Shown in pieces: positions 8,278 through 16,643 of a stretch of 43,985 bases of DNA. The stretch is taken from positions 1 through 43,985 of the forward strand of contig CAMCPZ010000008.1 of NCBI GenBank assembly GCA_945876865.1. Reading direction: 5' to 3'. The notes under the pieces were generated by a model that saw only the letters and a list, made by a program, of their open reading frames with translations, was not told where the DNA came from and made no database searches. Source of the stretch: Bifidobacterium breve (GTDB lineage Bacteria > Actinomycetota > Actinomycetes > Nanopelagicales > Nanopelagicaceae). Positions within the stretch are counted from its first letter, which is position 1. Each line of letters opens with the position of its first letter. Made by a program: the position numbers and the translations under genes.

Positions 8278-9230
8278 TTAGTGCTCCTGTCCTGTTTATT
8301 TTTTAGATTAGCTATTGCTTTTGGTTTAACTCCAGTTAGAACATCGCGCGCACCTTCGGCGGCCATTACATAGGTTGCGATAGTTGCTTGATTGCTTAGG
8401 CCCATTACATGCGGGGTTAGAACCACGTTTTCGTGATCAAAAATTGGATGGTGCTTTGGTGGTTCGGGATCAAATACATCTAGCCCAAGTCCACCAAGTT
8501 TTCCGCTATTTAAAGATTCAAGTGCAGCATCTAAATCAACTAGAGTGCCTCTTGAACAATTGATCAAAATTGCACCGGACTTCATTGACGCAAGTTCGGC
8601 TTTACCAATTAGGCCATTTGTTTCAGGAGTAAGTGGAATATGAAGTGTTACAAAATCTGAATCCGCCAAAAGTTCAGCGATTGAGCCAACTTTGTTTGAA
8701 GCTGGAATCTCTGCGATTGGATCAAAGGCGAGAATCTTCAAATCGAATGCAGATGCAATATCAGCAACTTTCTTTCCGATTCGGCCATAACCAATAATTC
8801 CTAAAGTCTGGTTTGCTAAATCCCCAACTGGATACTTAGTGCGTTGATCCCATTTTCCGGTCGCAACCAATTTGGTAAGTGGTCCAAGGCGCTTTGATAA
8901 GTGCAGAATCTGAGCAATTACACCTTCTGCCACCGCAACAGTGTTGCTTCCGGGTGTGACAACTACAGGGATATTTCGAGCATCGGCTTCCTTCAAATCA
9001 ACTAATTCGGTTCCGACTCCGGTGCGGGCAATAACTTTTAGATTTGGCATCGAATCAAATACTAATTTATTAAATTCAAATGCTGCGCGAACTAGTGCGC
9101 CGTCGGCAATTGCTAAATCTTGCGGTGTTGGATTTTCAATATAAGTAAATTCCGAGCCCAGAACTGGCGCGACAATTTCACTAGAAATTGGCCCCAGGCC
9201 AACAATTATTGGTTTCGAGGTTGTGCTCAT
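8274..9230 (-). CDS. D-isomer-specific 2-hydroxyacid dehydrogenase
   Basis: An NAD(P)-dependent dehydrogenase of 318 aa in the phosphoglycerate dehydrogenase/glyoxylate reductase family. The nucleotide-binding motif is GIIGYGRIG. The catalytic trio is seen as Arg in NCSRGTLVD, Glu in DVFDPEPP and His in LTPHVMG. It lacks the C-terminal ACT domain of SerA and is short, so serine synthesis is unlikely to be its main role. Within the inositol operon it could reduce a hydroxypyruvate- or tartronate-semialdehyde-like product of the aldolase, or oxidise a sugar acid; this is inference. It overlaps both neighbours (TAATG upstream, ATGA downstream), so translation is coupled. Confidence 0.82.
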   Translation of the reverse strand: MSTTSKPIIVGLGPISSEIVAPVLGSEFTYIENPTPQDLAIADGALVRAAFEFNKLVFDSMPNLKVIARTGVGTELVDLKEADARNIPVVVTPGSNTVAVAEGVIAQILHLSKRLGPLTKLVATGKWDQRTKYPVGDLANQTLGIIGYGRIGKKVADIASAFDLKILAFDPIAEIPASNKVGSIAELLADSDFVTLHIPLTPETNGLIGKAELASMKSGAILINCSRGTLVDLDAALESLNSGKLGGLGLDVFDPEPPKHHPIFDHENVVLTPHVMGLSNQATIATYVMAAEGARDVLTGVKPKAIANLKNKQDRSTK

Positions 9231-10450
9231 TATTTTTTAATTGCCGCCGTAGTGCCAGAAACTGATTTAATCGCGATCCACTTCTTAGATTCAGCTGATT
9301 CCTCGATAGCTGAAACAACTCGGGCGGCAGAAACTGCATCATGAATATTTGAATTCTTTGCTGCTCCACCGAAATATGCTTCAAGGAATTTGCGGGCTTC
9401 AACAATCTTTAAATCGTCATAGCCCATTGAAGTTCCGGCACCTGGTTGGAAGCTGCCGAAGTCCCCGAATGCTGGTGATGCCATCACGCGTTGGTATCCA
9501 ACATGTTCACCTTTTCGACCAATTGCAATTTCAATTTCATTCATTCGTTCGAAATCCCACTTGATTGAACCTTCGGTTCCGTAAATTTCAAAGTTATAAC
9601 TTGCTCTTGGTCCAACTGCTACACGTGATGCTTCGATTGTTCCTACTGCGCCGGCCGCAACTGCGTTATCTGCAAAACGAATAAGTGCGCCTGCATAATC
9701 TTCATTTTCTACTGGCTCTAACTTTCCACCTTCGATTACCGCAAAGTGCGTGCCCTTACCCATCTCTAAAACAGGGCGTTCAGTAATGATTGTTTTTGTC
9801 ATTCCACTTACTTCATTAATTGGCCCAACTAAGTATTGAACTAAATCTGCCAAGTGGCCCATTAAATCACCGAGAACTCCACTGCCAGCAAACTTGCGGA
9901 TGAAGCGCCAAGAGAGCGCGCCATTTGGTTCGGCAGAATAATCCGCGAAGAAAGTTCCACGAATATTTGTGATGCGACCAAGTGCACCGCTTTCGATTAA
10001 ATGTTTTGCATGTTCAACAGCTGGGGCATTTCGATAGTTGAAACCAATAGTTGTGGTTACACCAGCAGCTATCGCAGCGGCCTCTACTGCTTCAGTCTCG
10101 GCAGCACCGCGACCAACTGGCTTTTCAATCCAGAAAGATTTGCCGGCCTTCGCTGCAGCGATACCAATTTCGGCATGCAGAAAGTTTGGGGCACAGATTG
10201 AAACAACATCTACATCGGGATGGGCGAGAACTTCTTTGTAATCCAGGGTTGAAGCTTCATAACCAAGAACGCTGACTGCATATTCTGCGCGCTCTTGCAC
10301 ATTGTCAGCTGCAATGATCAACCTTGGTTTAATACCGAGTTCGGGATAAACAATTGGAAGTGATTGATAAGCACGAGAATGCACCTTTCCCATCCACCCA
10401 ACACTGATCAAGCCAACACCAACTGTGCGATTAGGAGCTGCTTGTGACAT
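9230..10450 (-). CDS. Gfo/Idh/MocA oxidoreductase (long form)
   Basis: A 406-aa Gfo/Idh/MocA protein with the Rossmann start VGLISVGWMG (residues 12-21), the catalytic EKP at 109-111, and a C-terminal dehydrogenase fold that includes GFNYRNAPAVEHAK and GDLMGHLADLVQYLVG. The longer C-terminal part (RKGEHVGYQRVMASPAFGDF) is typical of sugar or inositol dehydrogenases that accept other stereoisomers or methylated inositols. The exact substrate is unknown. AAGGA stands five bases before the ATG. Position inside the iol operon, between the aldolase and the 2-hydroxyacid dehydrogenase, suggests it feeds another polyol into the same route. Confidence 0.85.
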   Translation of the reverse strand: MSQAAPNRTVGVGLISVGWMGKVHSRAYQSLPIVYPELGIKPRLIIAADNVQERAEYAVSVLGYEASTLDYKEVLAHPDVDVVSICAPNFLHAEIGIAAAKAGKSFWIEKPVGRGAAETEAVEAAAIAAGVTTTIGFNYRNAPAVEHAKHLIESGALGRITNIRGTFFADYSAEPNGALSWRFIRKFAGSGVLGDLMGHLADLVQYLVGPINEVSGMTKTIITERPVLEMGKGTHFAVIEGGKLEPVENEDYAGALIRFADNAVAAGAVGTIEASRVAVGPRASYNFEIYGTEGSIKWDFERMNEIEIAIGRKGEHVGYQRVMASPAFGDFGSFQPGAGTSMGYDDLKIVEARKFLEAYFGGAAKNSNIHDAVSAARVVSAIEESAESKKWIAIKSVSGTTAAIKK

Positions 10451-10458
10451 CTGTTTCC

Positions 10459-11199
10459 TTATTTCTTTAGTTGGTTTACAAGGTTTGTAATTGCGCCAGC
10501 AAGCAGCGTGGAATCTGAACCGATTGCGATGAATTTAAATCCTTGTTCGATAAATGCAGTTGCGGCAGCTGCGTCGGCAGCCAAGATTCCAGCAACTTTA
10601 TTATTCGCTTTTGCAGCCGCAATAACCTTTGCACAAGCTTCGACAAAGATCGGGCTCTTGAAATCACGTGGAACACCGAGTGCAAAACTTAAATCAAGTG
10701 GACCAACGAATAGAAGATCGGCACCATCGATTGCCGCAATTGCTTCAACGTTTTCGAGCGCCTTTAAAGTTTCGATTTGAATTATGCAGGCTGCTTTAGC
10801 TTTCTGGGTTAAGCCAGATAAATCTCGTCCCCATTTTGCACTTCGGTTGTAAGTCGCGACTCCGCGATCACCAAATGGTGGATAAGACATATGTTTAACA
10901 ACCGCAATAACTTCTTCTGCGGTTTCAATTCTTGGAACCATTACACCGCTGGCACCAGCATCAAGTGCTCGACCAATTCGAATTCGCTCTGATGATTCAA
11001 CGCGAACCAAGGTAGGAATTGAATAAGCCATACCTGCAACAACTGTTGGACCAACTAAATCTTCACCCGTGCCACCATGTTCTAAATCAACTAGAACCCA
11101 ATCGACTCCCCCAACTGCAGCAATCTCTGCCGCCATTGGTGCGCCCATTCCAAGAAAGGTTCCGATTGTTACTTGGCTTGGATCAGTGAACTTGTGCAT
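10459..11199 (-). CDS. HpcH/HpaI-type aldolase
   Basis: A class II aldolase of the HpcH/HpaI/citrate-lyase-beta family (246 aa from the ATG at 11199). Visible residues are the His of DLEHGG, the Arg of TLVRVES, GVMVPRIET, the metal ligand Glu in IIQIETLKALEN and Asp in LLFVGPLDLSFALG. Enzymes of this family split 2-keto-3-deoxy sugar acids into pyruvate and an aldehyde. Here it follows iolD in the operon, where IolJ would be expected, so it may split the deoxy-keto acid made from inositol, or serve the UxaA-like branch. The chosen ATG overlaps the iolD stop as TAATG; another ATG at 11211 is possible. Confidence 0.85.
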   Translation of the reverse strand: MHKFTDPSQVTIGTFLGMGAPMAAEIAAVGGVDWVLVDLEHGGTGEDLVGPTVVAGMAYSIPTLVRVESSERIRIGRALDAGASGVMVPRIETAEEVIAVVKHMSYPPFGDRGVATYNRSAKWGRDLSGLTQKAKAACIIQIETLKALENVEAIAAIDGADLLFVGPLDLSFALGVPRDFKSPIFVEACAKVIAAAKANNKVAGILAADAAAATAFIEQGFKFIAIGSDSTLLAGAITNLVNQLKK

Positions 11200-13163
11200 T
11201 AGGCATGCCATCTCTGAGTTGAAAGTCCATCCTCATAATCTTTACGGATCGCAGCAACCCAAGGTTGGGTTGAAACTTCAGCTGGAGCAACATCCCACCA
11301 GACATTTGATGCCGGAAGATTTGCGTGTTGAATTGTCGGAACCACGATTACAACTGGTCCCTTAATTGTGCGGGCATCACTTAGTGCCTTGCGAATTTCG
11401 GTTGGCGTTGTTGCATAAATTGCTTTTGCGCCCATGCCTTCAGACATCTTTATTAAATCGATATCTAAGTAATCGCCTTCAAGTCTTGGTGCAGTTCCCT
11501 TAAGACTTCCGGCTTCAGCTACTGAAGGACCATCTTGGCGATATCTAAATTCATTTCCGAAGTGATTGCCAACGCGCCACATCTGTAATCTGCGGATGAC
11601 TTGATAGCCGTGATTTTCAGATACAACAACTGTCATGTTTATGCCCTCTTGCGCGGCTGTAACTAATTCAGTTGGGGCCATTACAAATGTGCCATCACCA
11701 ATAAAGACAAGAACTCGCTTTGCTTGGTCAGGTGTTGCGAGTCTGACACCGATACCTGCAGGAATTTCATAACCCATGCAAGAGAATCCAAATTCTAGAT
11801 GTGCGAACTTTCCATTTGTGGCATCCCAGGCTTTCTGAATATCGCCAGGTGCGCCGCCCGCCGCAGCAATAATTACATCGCCACTCTTTGCAGTTTCATT
11901 CATCAGTCCAATCAACTGGCCTTGAGTAATGACGGCATTTGTTACTGGCGAATCTGGAAGAGTTTTCTTATCGAAAACTACATCTGGATTGATTGCATCT
12001 GCCAATTGTTTTGCCCAGATTTTTACTCCAGTAGAAATCTTGGTGGCCCAATCAGATGGGACTTTGTAGCCATCAACAGCTTCAGTTAGAGCGACCAACG
12101 AGAGCTTTGCATCACCCAAAATTGCTACTGCGCCCTGCTTGATTGCATCATGTTCTTTGATATTGATTGATGCAAACTTAACATCTGAATTTTGGAACAT
12201 TGATTGCGATCCAGTTGCAAAATCAGTTAAACGAGTTCCGATTGAGATAATTAAATCTGCTTCAGCAACTAATTTATTTGTTTCTGGGGACCCCTCTAAG
12301 CCAAGGCCCATTAGATGCCAATCCCCCGGGTTTTGAATTACGCCTTTGCCACCAAAGGTTTCGGCTACTGGAATACCAGTTGCATTTGCAAAAGCTTCGA
12401 GCTCTGCAGTCGCAGAAGAGTAATTAATTCCACCGCCAGCAATAATTAGTGGCTTCTTTGCTCCCTTAATCATCTTTGCAACTTGACCAATATCTTCGCG
12501 GTCAGGAATTACCCGACGAATCTTCCACACGCGTTCTTCAAAGAATTCTTTAGGAAAATCAAAGGCATGTGATTGCACATCTTGTGGCAGCGCTAAAACA
12601 ACGGCGCCAGTTTCGGCAGGATTTGCCAAAACTCTAAAGGCATTTGGTAGCGAATAGAGAAGTTGTTCTGGGCGAGTAATGCGATCAAAGAATTTTGCAA
12701 TTGGCCGGAAGGCATCATTAACTGAAATATCTGGACCAAGTGGATGTTCTAGTTGTTGCAGAACTGGACCTTGGCGACGAGTTGTATACGAATCACCTGG
12801 AAGCAATAGAACTGGCAAGTGATTTACAGTTGCGAGACCAGCAGCTGTAACCATGTTTAGTGCGCCGGGCCCAATTGATGCAGTTACTGCAAATGTTTGG
12901 GTGCGATTTGTTGCTTTTGCAAAACCAATAGCAGCATGTGTTAATCCTTGTTCATTGCGACCTTGCACAAAGGGCAGGATGTCGTTGTATTGATCAAATG
13001 CTTGTCCAAGACCGGCAACGTTTCCGTGCCCAAAAATTCCCATTGCTGCAGGTATGAAACGACGTTTAACTCCATCAGCAACTGTGTGCTGGGCCGCAAC
13101 AAAGCGAACAACTGCTTGCCCAACAGTCAGCCTCTCAGTTCCTCCGTAATTTGGATTTGTCAT
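11199..13163 (-). CDS. iolD: 3D-(3,5/4)-trihydroxycyclohexane-1,2-dione hydrolase
   Basis: IolD opens the ring of the inositol-derived diketone to give 5-deoxy-D-glucuronate, using thiamine diphosphate. The 654-aa protein aligns by eye with B. subtilis IolD throughout: GIFGHGNVAGLGQA (43-56), catalytic E71 in GRNEQGLTHAA, SIGPGALNM, PVLQQLEHP, the central domain with IIAGGGINYSS and ISIGTRLTDFATGS, then LEFGFSCMGYEIPAG and the ThDP motif from GDG (489-491) to N517. A strong GAGGAG lies six bases before the ATG. It is the key diagnostic gene of this cluster, because family members with the GHGN and SCMGYE motifs are specific to inositol breakdown. Confidence 0.95.
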   Translation of the reverse strand: MTNPNYGGTERLTVGQAVVRFVAAQHTVADGVKRRFIPAAMGIFGHGNVAGLGQAFDQYNDILPFVQGRNEQGLTHAAIGFAKATNRTQTFAVTASIGPGALNMVTAAGLATVNHLPVLLLPGDSYTTRRQGPVLQQLEHPLGPDISVNDAFRPIAKFFDRITRPEQLLYSLPNAFRVLANPAETGAVVLALPQDVQSHAFDFPKEFFEERVWKIRRVIPDREDIGQVAKMIKGAKKPLIIAGGGINYSSATAELEAFANATGIPVAETFGGKGVIQNPGDWHLMGLGLEGSPETNKLVAEADLIISIGTRLTDFATGSQSMFQNSDVKFASINIKEHDAIKQGAVAILGDAKLSLVALTEAVDGYKVPSDWATKISTGVKIWAKQLADAINPDVVFDKKTLPDSPVTNAVITQGQLIGLMNETAKSGDVIIAAAGGAPGDIQKAWDATNGKFAHLEFGFSCMGYEIPAGIGVRLATPDQAKRVLVFIGDGTFVMAPTELVTAAQEGINMTVVVSENHGYQVIRRLQMWRVGNHFGNEFRYRQDGPSVAEAGSLKGTAPRLEGDYLDIDLIKMSEGMGAKAIYATTPTEIRKALSDARTIKGPVVIVVPTIQHANLPASNVWWDVAPAEVSTQPWVAAIRKDYEDGLSTQRWHA

Positions 13164-13178
13164 TTCATACTCCTCTTT

Positions 13179-14570
13179 CTACTGCCAGCTGCGCCCGTGA
13201 AGGATTATGGTTTTTTCTTCGGTCATTTCATTTACTGTCGAACGAACGCCTTCTTTACCGATTCCACTTGATTTGAGTCCACCATATGGCATCAAATCTG
13301 CGCGCCACAGCGGTGTCCAATTTATGTGAATGCTTCCGGCATCAAGTTCGCGAGCTGCTTGAATTGAGTTATCCATATTTTTGGTGAATACGCCCGCTCC
13401 GAGTCCATATACCGAGTCATTTGCAATAGCAATTGCATCAGTAATTCCAGTTGTTGAACTAACTGCAATTGCTGGTCCAAATAATTCATCTTGAGCAAAG
13501 GCTGATTTTGGATTTACGCCACAGACAATTGCTGGTTGAACTATTGCGCCAGTTCTTGCCCCACCTGTTAATAGCGTTGCACCTTCACCTACCGCTGCCG
13601 CAATCGACTTTTCAACACGGATTGCTTCTTTCTCTGAAATCAAAGTTCCGACTTTAGTATCCGCACTCTTTGGATCGCCCACCTTAATCGCTTCAACTCT
13701 TGGCTTGAGTGCATCCAAGAAATTAGCCATAACTTTCTCGTGCACAATTACACGTTGGACTGAGATACAGACTTGTCCAGCATTGATGTAGCCGCCAAGC
13801 GCAACCGCATCAGCCGCATATTCAATATCAGCATCATCCATAACAATTACTGGACAGGAAGAACCAAGTTCGAGTGACAATTTCTTGGCACCGGCAATAG
13901 ATGCGATATGAGTGCCAGTAACAGTTGAACCTGTGAACGAAACTTTACGGACTCTTGGATCAGAAACTAAAGCATCACCGAGAACTGAACCTGAACCAGT
14001 GATTACTTGAAGAACACCTTCTGGCAATCCCGCTTCTTTCAAATATTTTGCAATCGCAAATGCGGTAAGTGGAGTTGTTCGTGCTGGCTTTAAAACAACT
14101 GCGTTTCCTACGGCAAGAGCTGGTCCGATTTTGTGAAGAACCAATAAACCTGGGTAATTAAATGGGCTGATTGCAACAACAATTCCTACTGGTTGGCGAA
14201 GTGTGAAACCTAATTTGTCGAGACCGGTTCCCTTATTTGCATCAAGTGGAAGGGTTGAACCATAAAGTTGAGATCCTTCGAATGAAGATAGTCGGAAAAT
14301 TTCACCACATCGAGAAGCTTCGGCTCGTGCTTCGACAAGACTTTTCCCAGTTTCACCAGAAATAATCTGAGCTAGCTCTTCAATGTTCTCTTCAGCAATC
14401 GTTGCAGCCTTCAAGATAATTGCGCTGCGCACATGGGCTGGAGTATTGCGCCAGAGCTTGGCACCAACTTCGGCACGAGTTAGATATCCATCTACATCTT
14501 TGAGCGAAGCTACGGGCACTTGACCAATAACTGATCCGTCAAATGGCGATTTAATATCTTCAAGGGTCAT
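13179..14570 (-). CDS. NAD(P)-dependent aldehyde dehydrogenase
   Basis: A 463-aa aldehyde dehydrogenase. The active residues are N138 in SPFNYP, E234 in LELGSS and C268 in GQVCIS. Retention of the general base E234 marks it as an ordinary hydrolytic enzyme that releases a free acid. CoA-acylating methylmalonate-semialdehyde dehydrogenases such as IolA are reported to differ at this position. It is closer in feel to the lactaldehyde/GapN-like group (QPVGIVVAISPFNYPG, VSFTGST). Standing directly before iolD, it probably oxidises the semialdehyde or aldehyde released by the aldolase. AAGGA precedes its ATG by eight bases. Confidence 0.87.
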   Translation of the reverse strand: MTLEDIKSPFDGSVIGQVPVASLKDVDGYLTRAEVGAKLWRNTPAHVRSAIILKAATIAEENIEELAQIISGETGKSLVEARAEASRCGEIFRLSSFEGSQLYGSTLPLDANKGTGLDKLGFTLRQPVGIVVAISPFNYPGLLVLHKIGPALAVGNAVVLKPARTTPLTAFAIAKYLKEAGLPEGVLQVITGSGSVLGDALVSDPRVRKVSFTGSTVTGTHIASIAGAKKLSLELGSSCPVIVMDDADIEYAADAVALGGYINAGQVCISVQRVIVHEKVMANFLDALKPRVEAIKVGDPKSADTKVGTLISEKEAIRVEKSIAAAVGEGATLLTGGARTGAIVQPAIVCGVNPKSAFAQDELFGPAIAVSSTTGITDAIAIANDSVYGLGAGVFTKNMDNSIQAARELDAGSIHINWTPLWRADLMPYGGLKSSGIGKEGVRSTVNEMTEEKTIILHGRSWQ

Positions 14571-15590
14571 TTAATTATTCCTTACTAGTGATTTGGAAGA
14601 ATTTCTTACAATTAACTTTGGTTCCATTAGATAAGTCTTAGTTCTTTCAGCTTTATCATTCTTGAGCAGCAAATGAGCTGCTTTATCTGCAATCTCAGTA
14701 TTTCCAGGATCGACAGATGTTAAGGAAATTTGACGCAAATCCGCTAGGAAAGTGTTGTCATACCCAGTAATTGCGACTGTGCCATCAGTTGCACCTTGGG
14801 CCCCGATTGCCAGCAGATCATTAAATGCAGTGATTGCAGTTGGTGGAGTCTGCGAATTCATCAACCTTGTGGCCGCCTCGAATCCGTCAATTTCGGTCGC
14901 ACTCTTTGCGAATTCAACGCTTATAAATCTAGCTAAGCCTTTCTCCTTCATCACTGTCTCGTAGGCACTTCTGCGACTCTTTGATACGTCACCAGCATCA
15001 ACAGAGATATGAGAAATCTTCTGATGTCCGTTTTCAACAAGGTGTTCAATCAAGAGGCGCATTCCTATTTCGTCATTTGAACGTACTGTCGTTGCACGCG
15101 CAATATCCTTTGAGATTGCACTTGCGATAACAATATCAACACTCTCAGGTAATGAGGCGAGGCGATGAAGATCTGGAATCGACCCAACCACTAAAACACT
15201 TTTTGGACGTAGATCGATTAGAGCGCTGACAGTTTTGGAATCAAGAATTTGTTCGCCTTGCGAATTAAGAAGCATGGCTGATGTCATGAAGCTGTATTCA
15301 CCTTCGGCCTCAAGAGCCACACGCACTTGATCAACAATTTGAGCAAAGAGCGGGTTATGCAAATCAGCAACCAAGATTCCGATAAAAGTTCCGGTTTCAG
15401 TCGCGAGTGATCGCGCTAAAAAGCTTGGAGAAAAACCGAGTTCATCAGCAGCCTTCAACACTAATTCTTTTCGATAACTACTGACGGTTTGTGGAGCAGA
15501 AAAAACAAGTGAAACTAGAGATTTTGAAACGCCAGCTTTTGCAGCGACATCTCTAATCGTTGGGCGCTTAGTTCTGGCTTTTGTGCTCAT
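14571..15590 (-). CDS. LacI-family transcriptional regulator
   Basis: A 339-aa repressor with an N-terminal helix-turn-helix (residues about 9-55: TIRDVAAKAGVSKSLVSLVF), the hinge helix PSFLARSLAT, and a periplasmic-binding-protein-like sensor domain (GILVADLHNPLFAQIVDQVR, GYDNTFLADLRQISLTSVD). It is co-transcribed with the inositol genes: its ATG overlaps the stop of the SDR gene (ATGA) and it ends one base before the aldehyde dehydrogenase start. It most likely controls the operon and iolB by binding the palindrome at 16586-16599, with inositol or a breakdown intermediate as effector. The target and effector are inferred from position. Confidence 0.88.
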   Translation of the reverse strand: MSTKARTKRPTIRDVAAKAGVSKSLVSLVFSAPQTVSSYRKELVLKAADELGFSPSFLARSLATETGTFIGILVADLHNPLFAQIVDQVRVALEAEGEYSFMTSAMLLNSQGEQILDSKTVSALIDLRPKSVLVVGSIPDLHRLASLPESVDIVIASAISKDIARATTVRSNDEIGMRLLIEHLVENGHQKISHISVDAGDVSKSRRSAYETVMKEKGLARFISVEFAKSATEIDGFEAATRLMNSQTPPTAITAFNDLLAIGAQGATDGTVAITGYDNTFLADLRQISLTSVDPGNTEIADKAAHLLLKNDKAERTKTYLMEPKLIVRNSSKSLVRNN

Positions 15591-16558
15591 GCGCGAACCT
15601 CTGGCTTAGTAATCGCAGTTATCTTTCCGGTATCAATCTCGGTTCGTAGCGCAATCAATAAGTCGCGAAGCGAAGTTGGCCCAAGACCTAATACTTTTTT
15701 AGTTAAAACATTTGATAGCGAAGTATCAACTGGCACTTGTCCCGGGAATTGATCTTCGGCTGAAGGTGGGGCTTCGCGCAGCAGAGTTGCATCAAGCGCA
15801 AAAATTTCACAGATCAGTCTTGCGTAATCCATTCTTGAAATTGCATCATCGCCAACTAGATGTAAGGTGCCATGAACTTTGCGCGAAACAATTCGCTCTA
15901 CCTGGGCGCCAATTTCAGAGGCCAGCGAAGGCGCAGTCACTTTATTAACTAGGTCACCGCCAAATACTGTAAAAGTCTTTCCGGCCTTTAAATCTGCAAC
16001 TAAAGCGGATGCAAAATATCCGAATCCAACATCTTGAGTTCTAGGCCCAACTTCCAAAGTCTGATGAATTCCCATGACCCCATCGACTCTGGCAATAACA
16101 CCGGTATCAGGAGCAAGATCGCGAATTACTTGTTCGCCTAAAGATTTTAAGACACCGTAGAAATTAACTGGATTTCCGGTATCGCTCTCAAGTGCCATGT
16201 GGCCGGCACCATCCATAACCCAGCCAGTTGAAATATAAATAATCTGTGCGCCATTTTTATTTGCGGCATGAGTTACTCGCTGAGTCAGACCAACAAACGA
16301 GTCGTAGGCATATTCCCGATTCTGTTGCAGTTTATTGAAATCATTTGCGATACCGCTATGAACTATTGCAACGCAGCCTTTTGTAGCTTCAGTTATTGAA
16401 GAGACACTTGATAAATCGGTAACCGTTGTTCTCCACGGCAATTCTTTCTCTGGTTGGCTTCGAACTAAACCAATAACCTCGTGTCCAGCAGCAAGCAACA
16501 TATTTGCAATGTTGCCTCCGACGAATCCATTGGATCCGGTCACTGCAATCTTGGACAT
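15587..16558 (-). CDS. NAD(P)-dependent epimerase/reductase (extended SDR)
   Basis: An extended short-chain dehydrogenase of 323 aa, counted from the ATG at 16558. It begins with the nucleotide motif VTGSNGFVGGNIA and has the active-site pair in NFYGVLKSLGE (Y-x3-K), with a preceding STGWVMDG resembling the RmlD/dTDP-4-dehydrorhamnose reductase branch. The substrate is unknown. As first gene of the operon it may handle another inositol or sugar derivative. A longer frame to 16645 runs across the intergenic region with its palindrome and into iolB, so I reject it. The next gene (LacI) overlaps it by four bases. Confidence 0.8.
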   Translation of the reverse strand: MSKIAVTGSNGFVGGNIANMLLAAGHEVIGLVRSQPEKELPWRTTVTDLSSVSSITEATKGCVAIVHSGIANDFNKLQQNREYAYDSFVGLTQRVTHAANKNGAQIIYISTGWVMDGAGHMALESDTGNPVNFYGVLKSLGEQVIRDLAPDTGVIARVDGVMGIHQTLEVGPRTQDVGFGYFASALVADLKAGKTFTVFGGDLVNKVTAPSLASEIGAQVERIVSRKVHGTLHLVGDDAISRMDYARLICEIFALDATLLREAPPSAEDQFPGQVPVDTSLSNVLTKKVLGLGPTSLRDLLIALRTEIDTGKITAITKPEVRA

Positions 16559-16585
16559 TTTGATAAACCCGATTCCCTGATATTG

Positions 16586-16599
16586 TTGGACCGCTCCAA
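16586..16599. promoter_or_regulatory. Candidate LacI-type operator between SDR gene and iolB
   Basis: TTGGACCGCTCCAA is a 14-base inverted repeat with a central CG and one mismatched pair, the shape of LacI-family operators. A second pair of arms, TATTG (16581-16585) and CAATA (16602-16606), flanks it. It sits in the 85-base gap between the divergent SDR operon and iolB, the only place where one site can control both. Confidence 0.65.
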
Positions 16600-16643
16600 A
16601 ACAATAGCCGTAATAAGTGATTGATTCAAGAGAGAATTTGCCC

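Noticed and set aside
13179-14570. CoA-acylating methylmalonate/malonate-semialdehyde dehydrogenase IolA
   Set aside because: The hydrolytic Glu (E234 in LELGSS) is present and the overall motifs follow ordinary aldehyde dehydrogenases, although the operon context would have suggested IolA.
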